DNA of 64,000 nucleotides from Diadophis punctatus similis (GCA_023053685.1 JALIGW010000010.1:8408596-8472595), one strand, 5' to 3'; positions 21,301 through 31,895 are shown, counted from the stretch's first letter. Numbers and translations are program-made. The notes: generated from the sequence alone by a model not told the origin.

Positions 21301-22073
21301 ACATTATCCTCATATCTAAATAAATTGTCATTTAACCTCCATGACCTTCTGGGTCCATTGTTGTCTTGCAGTTCCAACCAGACTGGACTATGATCCGTTA
21401 ATACTCTTGAACATATCTTCATCTTCTTTACCCTAGAAAAAAGATTATTAGTAATCAAAATAAAATCAATCCTTGAAAAAGATTGGTGTCTATCGGAGAA
21501 GAAAGTAAAATCCTTTTCTTCTATATTTCTTTCACGCCAAATGTCCCTCAGCTCCCAATCTTCCATCATCTCAAAAAAGGACTTTGGCAATTTGGCTCTT
21601 GAAAAAGTATTTTGGCTTGGACCCTTCTTGTCCTTTTTAACGTCTGGTACACCATTCCAATCTCCCAGAAGGATACAGGTATTATAATCCCATTGTATTA
21701 ACTTTGTATGTAAAAAATCATAAAATTTCTCTTGTTGTTGGTTCGGGGCATATACGCCAATCACCAGTATTCTTTCTCCTTTAATTAAAAGTTCTATAGC
21801 TAAAAATCTTCCTTGATCATCTGCTTCAATCAATTTGGCAATCAGATTTTTTTTGACATATATTACAATACCATTTTTCTTTTCTGATGCCGATGAGGCA
21901 AAGTGTAATCCTAATTTTGAATTTATCAAATATTTTTGGTCTTGTTTTCTAATATGTGTTTCTTGAAGGCAGACCACATCATTGTTAAATTGTTTAAGGT
22001 AGTGAAATATTTTTCTTCTTTTCTGTGGCGAATTTAATCCATTAACATTCCAGGTTAAAAATCTACTTCCCAT
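18332..22073 (-). pseudogene. L1 copy 2 ORF2 (endonuclease, RT, Cys-rich C-terminus), broken
   Basis: ORF2p drives target-primed reverse transcription. 22073-21276 encodes the endonuclease: LTWNVNGLNS, CLQETH, GVYAPN, LGDWNG, RIDF and LTDHSPVW. TAA at 21273-21275 replaces a GAA codon of copy 3, and a frame change follows in an A-rich run near 21170. 21091-18332 is then open for 919 codons with RT, thumb and the CWRCECDDATYFHIWWTC Cys/His motif. Three conserved RT positions differ from copy 3: NYTPIS for NYRPIS, AEKAFGRL for AEKAFDRL and GTRLGCP for GTRQGCP, while FADD is kept. Both the stops and these changes predict an inactive enzyme. Confidence 0.9.
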
Positions 22074-22866
22074 CTGCGGGCTTCTGAAGCTTCTGGAACA
22101 TTGACTGATGATCTAGGAACTGCCGTTCCTTTCGTCTTGCTCCTCCCACTGCTTCAGATTTAGTAGTTTCTTTGACTTCAAGCTGAGATTGCTGTTGTGC
22201 CATTTCCTGCATACGTTTAGTTGCCGCTCTTGTCTGTCTTTGTTCTTTTATCTGTTGTTCTCCAAATAAATCCATGCTTTGGTCCGGATGAGTTATAACA
22301 ATATCGCCTTGTCCAGATGAGGCCTCTATTTGCTGAACCTCTCATTGTCTTGCTCTATCATTCTCTTTTCTCCCTCCTTCTGGTGATCTCGGTGTCCCAG
22401 CCTTTAAAATATATGTATAGAAATCTCTTGCTTTTTGAACTGTGTTGAGTCGATGTCTTTCTCCAGCATAAATCAAGGAGATACCATTTGGTACCTCCCA
22501 TCTAAATGGTAATTGTTGTCTTTTAAGCTCCTCCACAAGAAAGAAAAAATCTCTTCTAGCCCTCAGCATTCTTGGGGGGGGGATCTCTTTCAGTGTAATC
22601 AATTCTTGTCCTCCCACCTTTAGCTTGTTTTGGTACGTTGCTTGGAGAATGTCATTACGCATTGCTCTATTATTGAAATATATTACAATATCTCTTGGAA
22701 GGTTTCTCAATCTAGCCACTCGAGAGTTGACCCTATATACCTTGTCAATTTGCCACATCAGCCCTTCCTTGGTAATATTCATCACTTGGGCAAAAGCTTC
22801 TCCCAGCAAATCTTTCAGATCCTCACTTTTCAGCCGCCAGTCAGCTGTTTTTAAGCTTTCTGGCAG
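22063..22866 (-). pseudogene. L1 copy 2 ORF1, N-terminally truncated, one nonsense codon
   Basis: RNA-binding ORF1 protein. A frame opens after TGA near 22866 and runs through the RRM (RNLPRDIVIYFNN) and C-terminal domain (FRWEVPNGISLIYAGERHRL) to a TGA at 22342-22344. The same frame continues after that stop as a Gln-rich tail ending at TAG 22063-22065. Copy 3 has AGA at the position of the TGA, so one base separates it from a continuous frame. The coiled-coil N-terminus is absent. Its last 11 bases overlap the ORF2 start (ATG at 22073-22071). Confidence 0.85.
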
Positions 22867-22944
22867 CTTTCACGGTGCCGAGGATCGGCGCTTCAAAGAG
22901 AAGCGTCCACGTCGAAAGCGGAGCCAACAGGCCAAAATTATTAT

Positions 22945-24440
22945 ATCAAATAGAACAATATGGAGAGGTGGCCGGATTAAAAATCAATAAAACAAAACTT
23001 TTAGTTAAAAATATGACAGAAAAACAAAAAAAGAAATTATCTGAAATTTTAAAGATACAAATTGTAAAGAAAGTTAGCTATTTGGGGATTCAATTATCTG
23101 CAAGATGTTTAACTATCAAAGAAGATAATTATATAAAATTAAAAAAACAGATTGAAACAGATTTGGAAAAATGGAAAAATCTTCAATTATCACTCATGGG
23201 CAGAATTGCATTGATTAAGATGAATATATTACCTTGTTTACTATTTTTGTTTTCGACAATTCCAATAAAAATAGAAAAAACCTACTTTAAGGAGATAAAT
23301 GCAATGACTTTAAAGTTTATTTGGCAGGGGAAAAGATCAAGAATAAATTTAAAAATGTTACAAGATGCTAGGATTCGAGGTGGCTTTGGACTTCCGAATT
23401 GGGAACTTTATTACCAAGCAGCGATATTGACATGGATGAGAGAATGGATCTTATTAAGAAACCGGAGATTGTTAACACTAGAAGGGCATGATATGCATAT
23501 TGGTTGGCAAGCAATTATATGGTATGGAAGAAATAAAATACATAGCTATTTCCAAAGACATTACATAAGGAACTCTTTATATTTAGTATGGGAAAAAATA
23601 AAGGCTAAACATTATATGAATGTACCGAATTGGGTATCGATAATAGAAGCATTAATACATCCAAGCAGAGTGAATTGGTAAAAAATACCAAGGTATAAAG
23701 ACATTTTGACAGATGAAGGGAAATTAAAATCGACTCAAGAATTAGAAGATCAAGGAATTAAAATGGATTGGTTTATGAGATCGCAAATACAAACAAGATA
23801 TGAAAAAGATAATAAATTGGAAGTATTAACTTAGAGAATATGGAATTAGATACAATATTTATAGGATCAGATAAATTAATCAAGAAACTGTATAATTATC
23901 TACTTTATGTGGACTTAGAGTTTGAACAAGTTAAAGAAACAATGATAAAATGGGCTCAGAACTTTGGTTATACAATTGAATTAGAAAAATGGAATCAACT
24001 CTGGGAAAGGAACTATAAATTGACTATGGCAACAGCATATAAAGAAAACATGTACAAAATATTTTATAGATGGCACTTCTCACCGGATAGATTAGCTAAA
24101 ATGTTCAAAAATACGACTATGAAATGTTGGAAGTGCCAGCAAATATCAGGTACTTATTATCATATGTGGTGGACTTGCACAGAAGCTAAAAACTATTGGA
24201 CTCGAGTTAAGACTTGGTTAGGAAAAATGCTGAAACAAAATATAGAGTTGAGACCTGAAACTTTCTTGTTGGGGATTATACCGACTAAATTTAGTAAAGA
24301 AGATACTTATTTGATTATACATGTGTTGACAGCAGCTAGAATTACATTTGCACAAAAATGGAAATGAACCAAGATTCCATCTGAAGAGGAATTAATTAAA
24401 AAAATTCAGGGCTGTGCTGAGATGAACAGAGTGAATGAAA
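22945..24440 (+). pseudogene. L1 (+) ORF2 C-terminal region, broken
   Basis: Continues the RT thumb directly from 18040 (PKLLYQIEQYGEV reads across the removed insert), then LQLSLMGRIALIKMN, RGGFGLPNWELYYQAAI, and a stop at 23681. The frame resumes about 23840-24366 with MFYRWHxxP-type (IFYRWHFSP) and the CWKCQQISGTYYHMWWTC Cys/His motif, ending in TGA at 24365-24367. At least three stops are present. Same domain order as copies 2 and 3, but a divergent lineage. Confidence 0.85.
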
Positions 24441-24513
24441 ATTAAAGACAAAGAGGACTCAGATTATTATAATGTTTGGATGAAGTTTTATAATTGGTTA
24501 GAGAATGAATATA

Positions 24514-25515
24514 CCGTATTTTTCGGAGTATAAGACGCACCTTTTTACCCTCAAAAAGAGGGTGAAAACTTGGGTGCATCTTATACACCGAATGCAGCCC
24601 CACCCAGCCACCCCCACCCTTTGGCCTCTGCCTGCCAGCAATTTACCTTTTTTGCAGCAAACAGGGCAAAGCACAAGAAGAGCACAAGAAAAGATAAACT
24701 GCCTCCCGATCTACAGCTGAGGGAGGCTTGCAAGCCACGTGGTAAAATGAAACTAACTATGGTGGCTGTAATGTGACAAATTGCTAGGAGATAAACTGCT
24801 GGCAATATTAGGCTGCTAAAATGGAAAGGAGACAAGCTATAGTTGCTATGGCTCAGAGCTAGAGCTCTTGCCTCCCAATCAGGAGGTTGTGAGTTCTATC
24901 CTAGGTAGAGGCAGATTCTGTTAATACGTTATTTTGTTAAAATGTTTGTAGAGCGTTCAAATTATTAGACTTATTTTTTAAAGACTGCTTTATTATTGTT
25001 CTAGACAACTTAACAAAATGAAGAAGCTTTTTAAAATAAATGCTTGCTCTGAAGAGGCCCAGTGCTATTGTATCTTCTTTTAAATAGCAGAGAATACTTC
25101 CAGAAAGCCACATCAATTTTAAAGATCTGTAAAAGTATAATCTGAAATGTCCTGTTTTTGTATTAAGTATTAGTAAAGTATTAGTATTAAAAGAAGGCAG
25201 CTGAGAAACCCTGATTTAGTCATGTTTGGAGTAGATCTATTTAAATCATTGGGAGGAGTTAGTGTGATTACATTTAAGAAAACTTTCTGGGATTAATATA
25301 CTGCCATAATGTACATTTCTCCAATTCTTTGCTATTTCTATGGGTCAAGCACACATGCACAGAAATACACAGCAAACAGTGTATATCATCTGTACTGTTT
25401 GCTGTTTGCTGTTTGGCAAATTGCTGGGAGGCAGAGGCCTTTTTTCCTTGTTTTCCTCCCCCAAAACTAAGGTGCGTCTTATACTCTGGTGCGTCTTATA
25501 CTCAGAAAAATATGG
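24514..25515. mobile_element. DNA transposon with 'CCGTATTTTTCGG' inverted repeats
   Basis: About 1.0 kb, flanked by TA on both sides (24512-24513, 25516-25517). The left end is CCGTATTTTTCGGAGTATAA followed by GACGCACCTT. The right end is its reverse complement with a few changes (CCATATTTTTCTGAGTATAA), with the GTATAAGACGCACC block present twice. TA duplication and these ends suggest a non-autonomous Tc1/mariner-group (Tigger-like) element. The interior holds no transposase but contains a short tRNA-like SINE head. It sits inside the 3' part of the L1 (+), so it is younger than that L1. Confidence 0.8.
24841..24912 (+). repeat. tRNA-derived SINE head or tRNA relic inside the DNA transposon
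   Basis: TATGGCTCAGAGCTAGAGC resembles a pol III A box, and GGTTGTGAGTTCTATCC, 30 bases later, a degenerate B box (GGTTCRANTCC). The spacing is right for a tRNA-derived promoter. No cloverleaf acceptor stem is apparent, so a functional tRNA is unlikely. Confidence 0.5.
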
Positions 25516-25845
25516 TAGTTGAAAGTTAAGATTGTACTTAAAAGACAAGGAAATGAACTTGGATAACCCAGATGGAAAAATTATAATAGATAAGGAGGTA
25601 GCAGTATAATACTATGAAAATATACCTGGAAATAATAAATTTGGAATAGATTTCTAATATGGAAGATATAAAAAAGAGTAAATGTTAAATGTAAGTTACA
25701 GATATTAAAATGTTATATTTGAATTTTGAATACTAGATATATTATATAAAATTTATGTAATTTTTGATAATATATTATGGTATATGTATTGATGTTTATA
25801 TGAAAAATGTTAAAAAATAAAAAACTTTTTTCAAAAAAAAGAAAA

Positions 25846-26130
25846 AGAAATATTAAATCACACATTTTGCCCTGATCTTTCTTTGTTGAGTTCTTGTTGT
25901 TGAAAGTGGCTATTGTCTTGTTGAAGAAGTCTTACAATGATTAGTCTTTGTCACATATTCTCAAGTTGATCTTCTGTTTCTTCCTCCATATTTTCTTGAC
26001 ACCTCATTCTGGACTTTTCCTTGTGATTCTGGAAAGGTGCAGATCTTTCATCCTGTGTTGCTTCATCTCTCTTCCTCCAAGTCCCATCCTGACAAAGTTT
26101 AGTATCATCTGCTGACCACGATATCCCCCC
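25846..26130 (-). pseudogene. Possible Helitron N-terminal Arg/Glu-rich region, relic
   Basis: On the minus strand this stretch reads, with stops, as an Arg/Gln/Glu-rich sequence (RMRCQENMEEETEDQLENM, then FQQQELNKERS) like the low-complexity repeat preceding the Cys-rich motif of Helitron proteins. With the L1 and one copy of its 17-bp duplication removed, it lies directly upstream of the zinc-motif ORF at 17682. The evidence is compositional and positional, so this is weaker than the zinc-motif call. Confidence 0.4.
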
Positions 26131-26543
26131 TTTCCAAATGGCATAATTATGCTGGTGTTAATTTAATTTGATTTAATTTTTATCACAATGTGGTACATTG
26201 CAGTTCTGATCTCATAACAGTTTAGAATCCCTGCTGACTTGTCTATTTAGTTGTAATTAGGGTAGTTATAAAATAGGATCATGTAACTTCCTCAGGGTTA
26301 GGGCAGGACTGGTCTACCTGGTCTCTGGCAGCCAAAGGAAGGGCTGGTCTACACTCAGTTTCAGAGTAGGAATCAGTTGAAAAATGAACAGGATGGGCAA
26401 GGACTAAGGCATAGTGACTAATATGTTTGATTGACCCTGGATAGATTCAGTTTCTATTTCATCAGTAGGCATAGCAGCTCAGTTGGTGGCTTTCAGTCCA
26501 ATCTTCACAGGGTTGTTGTGAAGAAATATAGGAGGATATAGAC
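26131..26543. other. Unassigned stretch
   Basis: Nothing recognised on either strand. Confidence 0.6.
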
Positions 26544-26658
26544 CAGGGGTGTCACACTCGTGGTGTCATGATATCATGTGATGTATCGTGACTTTTTTCC
26601 CGTTCGCTAAACAATGCGCGACGCATCTGGCCCGCGGGCTGCAAGTTTGACACCCCTG
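26544..26658. mobile_element. Short hAT-type MITE, 115 bp
   Basis: Ends CAGGGGTGTCACACTCG and CAAGTTTGACACCCCTG are inverted repeats. It is flanked by a perfect 8-bp duplication ATATAGAC (26536-26543, 26659-26666). A second member of the family is at 36487-36605. Confidence 0.9.
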
Positions 26659-27981
26659 ATATAGACTATGTATGTATCTTGCGTTTCTGAACAAAGATGG
26701 GATATCTTTGCATGTTTGTGTGACAAACAATAGAAATATTCAGGTCTTTTTTTCTGTAACTTAAAGTTGTTGCTTCTTTAACAGCCATTTAGGTCAATTC
26801 CTTGCTGCTGAAGTCAATTCCTTGCTGCTGAGTTATAAAGAAATTGAGGGATTGTGAGAGTGAAACTTCGAAAATGAAGATCACATGACCGCAGCAGCTA
26901 TCCAGCAGTAATCAGTAGTGGTGAACAACCAACTTTACCAAGTTTTATTTCTTTGGAAGTCATGGGTCCTTGACATTCAGTGCTTTCTGTAAGTTAGTCC
27001 ATTTGAGGTACCTTAGTTCATAAATTGTTGCCCTATGATGCACAGTTTCGCCTGGGTAAAGGTCATGACAGTGAGAGTTTTAGTAGTATATAGATAGATT
27101 TGAGATTTGGGGCATTATTGGTTTATGATTATATGACAATCATAGCTGTCAGCAGTACACAGGGATAATTATGGAACAGATTCTCTCCTTCCCTTCTTTT
27201 TTTCTCTTTCACACATACTGTACTGTACATACACACAAACAAAGCATAAGGAGTGGAGAAGAGATTGTCTTTATCTTTTTTAGGCAATTTTCTCTATATT
27301 TTAGATATTTAATAGAGACATGTAAAACTTGACAATCAAATGCCCTGTTTGTGTTAATATCAAATTATTATTTTCCATATGATAGGTGATATTAAATACA
27401 TCACTGAAAAACAGTTGTATTTCTATTTAAGTCAGTCTATTCATTGTATGTAATTTTAATTTAAATACAAATGACATTTACATTTAAATTGCATTTAGTT
27501 TTTCATTTTAATCCTCTATTATATTCTATATTGTATTAGTCCCAGCACACCATTCAAAGACCAACTGTGACCCCTGACTTAGAAAAAAAAAGTTGTGCAT
27601 TTGTGCTTAACTGGAATTTGGATTGACTTGGATTAAATTTTATTGTGATGATCTGTAAAGCTTCAGCAATGTACACTTCCTTCTCCTAAAATTCACAGAT
27701 AGGAACACTGAGCTTGTAAAGCCATTGCTTAGCAATACACCATGAAGGCAAATGCATGTCTATAAGCAGATAAAACATTCCATTGCATAGAGATCACTGA
27801 ATGCTGGCCTTATATTCACTATTGTGTGTAGCTAGAAGCATTCCACAGGAATCAAAAATATCTGAAATTCTTTTGATTTATCTCTAAGTCTTATTTCCTG
27901 CAAATTCTGATGGTTTCTACCTTGAAATTTTCAGTAAATGTCCATAGTAATCAGGGACCCTTCTTCTATCTTTATCTGATA
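26659..27981. other. Unassigned stretch with a small direct repeat
   Basis: A 20-bp unit (GTCAATTCCTTGCTGCTGAA) occurs twice in tandem at 26793-26832. Otherwise no gene or repeat family is recognised. Confidence 0.6.
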
Positions 27982-27986
27982 CAATG

Positions 27987-28716
27987 TGTGATGACTCAGG
28001 CTGGGCACAGAAGCAACACAGCTGAAGCAAAGGTTTAATTCCCTCTTATTACTCCAACCTTTCTCCACAATCCCCACAGTTCCCTGCATATTCAAGAGCA
28101 GAGCTCTAAACACGCATACACGCTTCCAATAGTTCTTGGCTGCTCTACGTCCAGAGGAACAGCACAGTCCTGGGAGCAGAAGCGGTATGGAAAACCTAAT
28201 CATGGGGTGTCCTCATTGGTCAGAAAGTTTGCTGTGGCTGCAGCAAAAAGCCGGAGCAGAGCGGTGTTGCTGCGAGCTCGCACACAGCGAGGCGAGGCGA
28301 GGCAAGGCAAGGCAAGGCAAGGCGCTGGAAGAATGCAATGCTTGTTCCCAACAAATGCCCCTCCCCACAGCATTTCCTTAAATCCTATTCCCCAGGTGAG
28401 CCTGGAGACGAGAGGTGGGGCGCCCTCCTCCTGAGTTGCCTGGTCGCCTTGCGCTCGCCTCGCAGTTGCTCTTCTCCGGAGCTCCATCACTCCTCTGCTC
28501 CGCTGCCTGTCCTTTCCATCTCCTCCCCCCTTGCTCAGTTATTCTGCCCCCTCTCTTCCTCTGACAGCCCTTCCCAGTCCTGAGGGACCTGGGGTTGCCT
28601 CATCCTGCTACTCCGGTTGCTCCTCTGGGGCCAGAGAGGCTACATCATCTTCCTCTGTTGGCCCCAGCTCCATAACCTTCTCCTCCTTGGACCCTGTCTC
28701 CGATGGGGCCATGGCA
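27987..28716 (-). mobile_element. Solo LTR (730 bp) with 5-bp target duplication
   Basis: Starts TGTGATGACTCAGG and ends GGGGCCATGGCA on the plus strand, so it has TG...CA ends on both strands. It is flanked by CAATG at 27982-27986 and 28717-28721. Minus-strand sense is favoured: a GC-rich U3-like region at the high end, and GGGAATTAAACC (ATTAAA signal) near the other end at about 28030. It includes a GGCGA/GGCAA pentamer run at 28289-28322. No internal region or second LTR is present, as after LTR-LTR recombination. Confidence 0.75.
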
Positions 28717-28721
28717 CAATG

Positions 28722-30109
28722 TTACAATATTATAATTAATCAACAATGTGTTTTTTTAACTAAACAGAATTAAAAACAGCCAACTGGCAACCATTCCATT
28801 TATCTGCAGTTTACTTCATTTGAAATAATTTCAGTAATTCTAGGATTATGAAAAAGAATATGGATTAAAATATAACACAGAACTAAAGATTTATATTTAC
28901 GGTAAGTCAAAAATTTTAGTGACATAAAAATAGATGGCCCTTCCCTATTATGACCTAGAAGATTAATTTAATCCCAAGTGTATATCTGTGTGGAATGACT
29001 TAAGCATTCATTTTCATTAATAAATATTTTGAGCAAACTTAGTGGCAAAGTAGATTTGATAGTGAGAAAAAAAAATTAGTCAGCTCATAATTCAGTATTA
29101 TTGGTCTAGTCCCATTGATGTTCAGCTTTTAAAGAAGCCAACCAGAGTTATTATTCAAAGCTTTTAAAAATAGGCTGATGAGAGAAGCTTGTTGATAAAA
29201 TTATAAGTAATGAAGTAGCCCAAGGAGGAATGTCAGTTAGAACAGGAGATCTTGGTGTGAAGACTTAGTTTCCTAATTGTTATCATGCTTGCAAGGACAT
29301 CCTGTAAAAAGAAAAATGAGAGCCTTGTTGAACACCTGCTGTAAAAAGATACTTGGATTCTGGAGCCATCTTAAATCATTTTTTGCCTGAAACAAACTGC
29401 CAAACAAGCCCTAGGCTATTTAATTTCCAAATACCAATAATTAAAATGAGTAATCAGCATTTGGCAGGGCTACGGCCTTTTTCTGCTCCTTTCATTTCCA
29501 CATAAATTTTACTGAAGGTCAGAGTTTGGAAGGACAGAGCAGAACCTGCCTGCTTTGAGCTCAGGGGAGGCTAAAATATGCTTGTTCACAATGCCCCTCA
29601 CAGTTCAGGATTTAATGGTCCTTGAAGATGATAACTTAGAAGTTAATTTCATTCTGTGTCCCCAGAGCAGCCATTGTTATGACAATTTGAATAGACCAAA
29701 GGGTACACTTTTTCTCATGATCAAGAATGACCAATGAGGTACAATGTAAACTACAGAATGAATGTTTATTGACTACTTTTTTTAGTGTTGTTACAGATAA
29801 CAAAAAGTCCATTCTCCCTGCTACTATTTACCTTTATATTATTCTTTTCCCCCCAGTAGCACTGCCATTCTTTATTAATTTTATGATATATAGCCTCTGA
29901 GGGAATTCTGACATCACTAATTGCATGGTGTAATCTCAATGGTCATTTAGCGTGGTCATTTAGCGTGGTAGGAACAGGACACAATCATCCACCAACAATG
30001 GTAGTTACATAAGGTTTTAGAATCCAAAGTCCAATACAAACTGAATATTTGACAAGAAATACAGTGCTAATGTATTTTGAGTAGCCTATTTGCTGGAAGT
30101 GTGTGTTTT
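28722..30109. other. Unassigned AT-rich stretch
   Basis: No gene, terminal repeats or recognised family. A short duplication GGTCATTTAGCGTGGTCATTTAGC lies at about 29940-29966. Confidence 0.6.
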
Positions 30110-30420
30110 ATGTGCGTGCGCGAGCGTGAGAATAGCAAGCGCATGTGCACCCATTGCTCCCGGGTCTGCACATGCGCAGGAGGCTTTGCGCGTGCACAGA
30201 GCATTATCCTGAGTCCCACGGGATTGGGCGGCTTATAAGAACGTTTATTGAATTATTAAATTAAATTTTCATGTAAATTTGGCTCCGGTGGATGGATTTC
30301 AAGCCGGAGGACTGGTTCGGGGATATGTCCATCCGGCCATCGCTGCCGGTTTAGCGAGCGGGGGGGAATTCCCACTACCGGTTCTATAGAATCGGTCTGA
30401 ACCGGCAGGAACCCACCTCT
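30110..30420. mobile_element. Degraded hAT-type MITE end with a 3' tail of an L2/CR1-group LINE
   Basis: The right end GAACCGGCAGGAACCCACCTCTG resembles the ends of the MITEs at 36651 and 49152, but no matching left end is found. Inside, CCTGAGTCCCACGGGATTGG and GGCGGCTTATAAGAA at 30211-30241 are the LINE tail motif. Alternating GCGCATGTGCAC-type sequence fills 30110-30200. Confidence 0.45.
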
Positions 30421-30837
30421 GATTCTATGTACAAACAGACAAAAGTTAGATAACAGATAATATGTGATTTTTCTGTCCTTCTGTCATGTTTTCTATAAAA
30501 GAGGGCATGTAGAATGACCTGAAATACTACATATCCCATAGTTTTCTCCTATCATACATGATCAAACACTTCGATTAATAGAAAACTTACCAAACTTGCC
30601 AGTGGTGAGATTCATTTTTTTTTATTATCGGTTCTGTGGCCGTGACTTGGTGGCCGTGGCTTGGTGGTCATGTGAGTGGGTGGGTGTGGGTGATCATGTG
30701 AGTGGGTGGGCGTGGCCAACTCAATGTCACTCCCACCCAGTCACATGACCCACCCAGCCACACCTACCCAGGTTTTGTGGCTCCAGGTGTTTTCTGTGGG
30801 AAATAGGTCATGTGACTGGGTAGGCGTGGCCAATTTG

Positions 30838-31535
30838 ATTGGTCTCACCCTTAGGAAATTTCTCCTTAGACCAATTCACAATAAAATAGGACAATAAAAT
30901 AGCACTGTTCCAATATTTAGAATAGAATAGAATAACAGAGTTGGAAAGGACCTTGGAGGTCTTCTAGTCCAACCGCCCTGCTTAGGCAGGAATCCCTACA
31001 CCACTTCAGACAAAATGATTATCCAATCTCTTCTTAAAAACTTCCAGTGTTGGAGCATTTACAACTTCTGGAGGCAAGTTGTGCCACTGATTAATTGTTC
31101 TGTCAGGAAATTTGATGGGCTCCTACAAAAATTAGGGAGTCAATCTATTTTCCAAAGCACCAAAAGGCACAACAAGAAACAATGGATGGAAACTAACCAA
31201 AGAGAGAAGCAACCTAGGACTAAGGAGAAATTTCCTAAGGGTGAGACCAATCAACCAATGGAATAGCTTGCCTTCAGAAGTTGTGGGTGCTCCATCACTA
31301 GAGGCTTTCAAAAAGAGTGAGGGAAGTATACCCCAAAAGGACAGGGCCAGGAACCACTAAAACAATGAAAAAAACCTTAAAACAGCTATTCCCCTTTTAA
31401 AAAAAGTCAATCCCAAAGCAAATGCAGCAGCTGAGAGGGAAACTACGAGCAGCTGCTCAGGCTAATTGAAAGCCTGGGCATGCTGCCAAAAGCCATTAAC
31501 CCTTCCAACTCTATTATTCTATATTCTCTATGTTC
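30838..31535. mobile_element. Inverted pair of CR1 3' fragments
   Basis: 30905-31090 is the CR1 3' region on the minus strand (AATAACAGAGTTGGAAAGGA, CCAGTGTTGGAGCATTTACA). About 31205-31535 is CR1 on the plus strand (GCTTGCCTTCAGAAGTTGTG..., ending CCTTCCAACTCTATTATTCT). A 33-35-base block CTAAGGAGAAATTTCCTAAG plus GGTGAGACCAATCAA at about 31220-31255 also occurs inverted at about 30838-30872 with no mismatch seen. About 180 unrelated bases interrupt the plus copy near 31316. Confidence 0.65.
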
Positions 31536-31895
31536 TAAATTGGGTGCTTCACACAGGCATTAAATTCATGGCCTGTATGATCAAGCTGCATCATTGTCCC
31601 CTCCTGTATCATTTCCCCCCAGGAAGAAACAAGAAGTAGCCAACACTGCAGCAGCTATAAAAGGTCTTGAGAAACTCCAGGGAGTATCAGCTGATCACAG
31701 AAGTGTTACTTAATACTCTTTATAATGAAAATGTTTGTAATCTTATCCTTCTTCCTGAAGGGAAGAGGTTAATCCCTAGATGGATGATTGATGGGTTTCC
31801 CTGCCCTAATCCTGTCAGTTTCTGTTGTTTATTGACTTGATTCAGTGTGTATGGCTGCATTCCAGCTGCAACTGTTAAGTGGAGCTATTAACTGA

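Larger units (their letters stand above)
18041..22931 (-). mobile_element. L1 (-) copy 2 nested in the L1 (+)
   Basis: Perfect 13-bp target duplication CCAAAATTATTAT at 18028-18040 and 22932-22944. Minus-strand order: a GC-rich 5' cap of about 60 bases (22931-22870), ORF1 lacking its N-terminus, ORF2, and a 3' UTR with a short T run (A tail) at 18041-18050. The 3' UTR (18041-18331) includes a C-rich stretch at 18100-18160, which on the sense strand is a G-rich tract typical of L1 3' UTRs. Confidence 0.92.
17715..25845 (+). mobile_element. 5'-truncated L1 (+) with two nested insertions
   Basis: Flanked by a 17-bp target duplication with one mismatch, AGAAATATTACATCACA (17698-17714) and AGAAATATTAAATCACA (25846-25862). 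L1 sequence is in three pieces, 17715-18040, 22945-24513 and 25516-25845, about 2.2 kb in total. It covers ORF2 from RT motif A to the 3' UTR and an interrupted A-rich tail (AAAAAATAAAAAACTTTTTTCAAAAAAAAG). Removing the L1 (-) insert and one 13-bp repeat restores the reading frame. Confidence 0.9.

Noticed and set aside
24841..24912. Functional tRNA gene
   Set aside because: Only A- and B-box-like blocks are present. No acceptor stem or convincing cloverleaf could be drawn.
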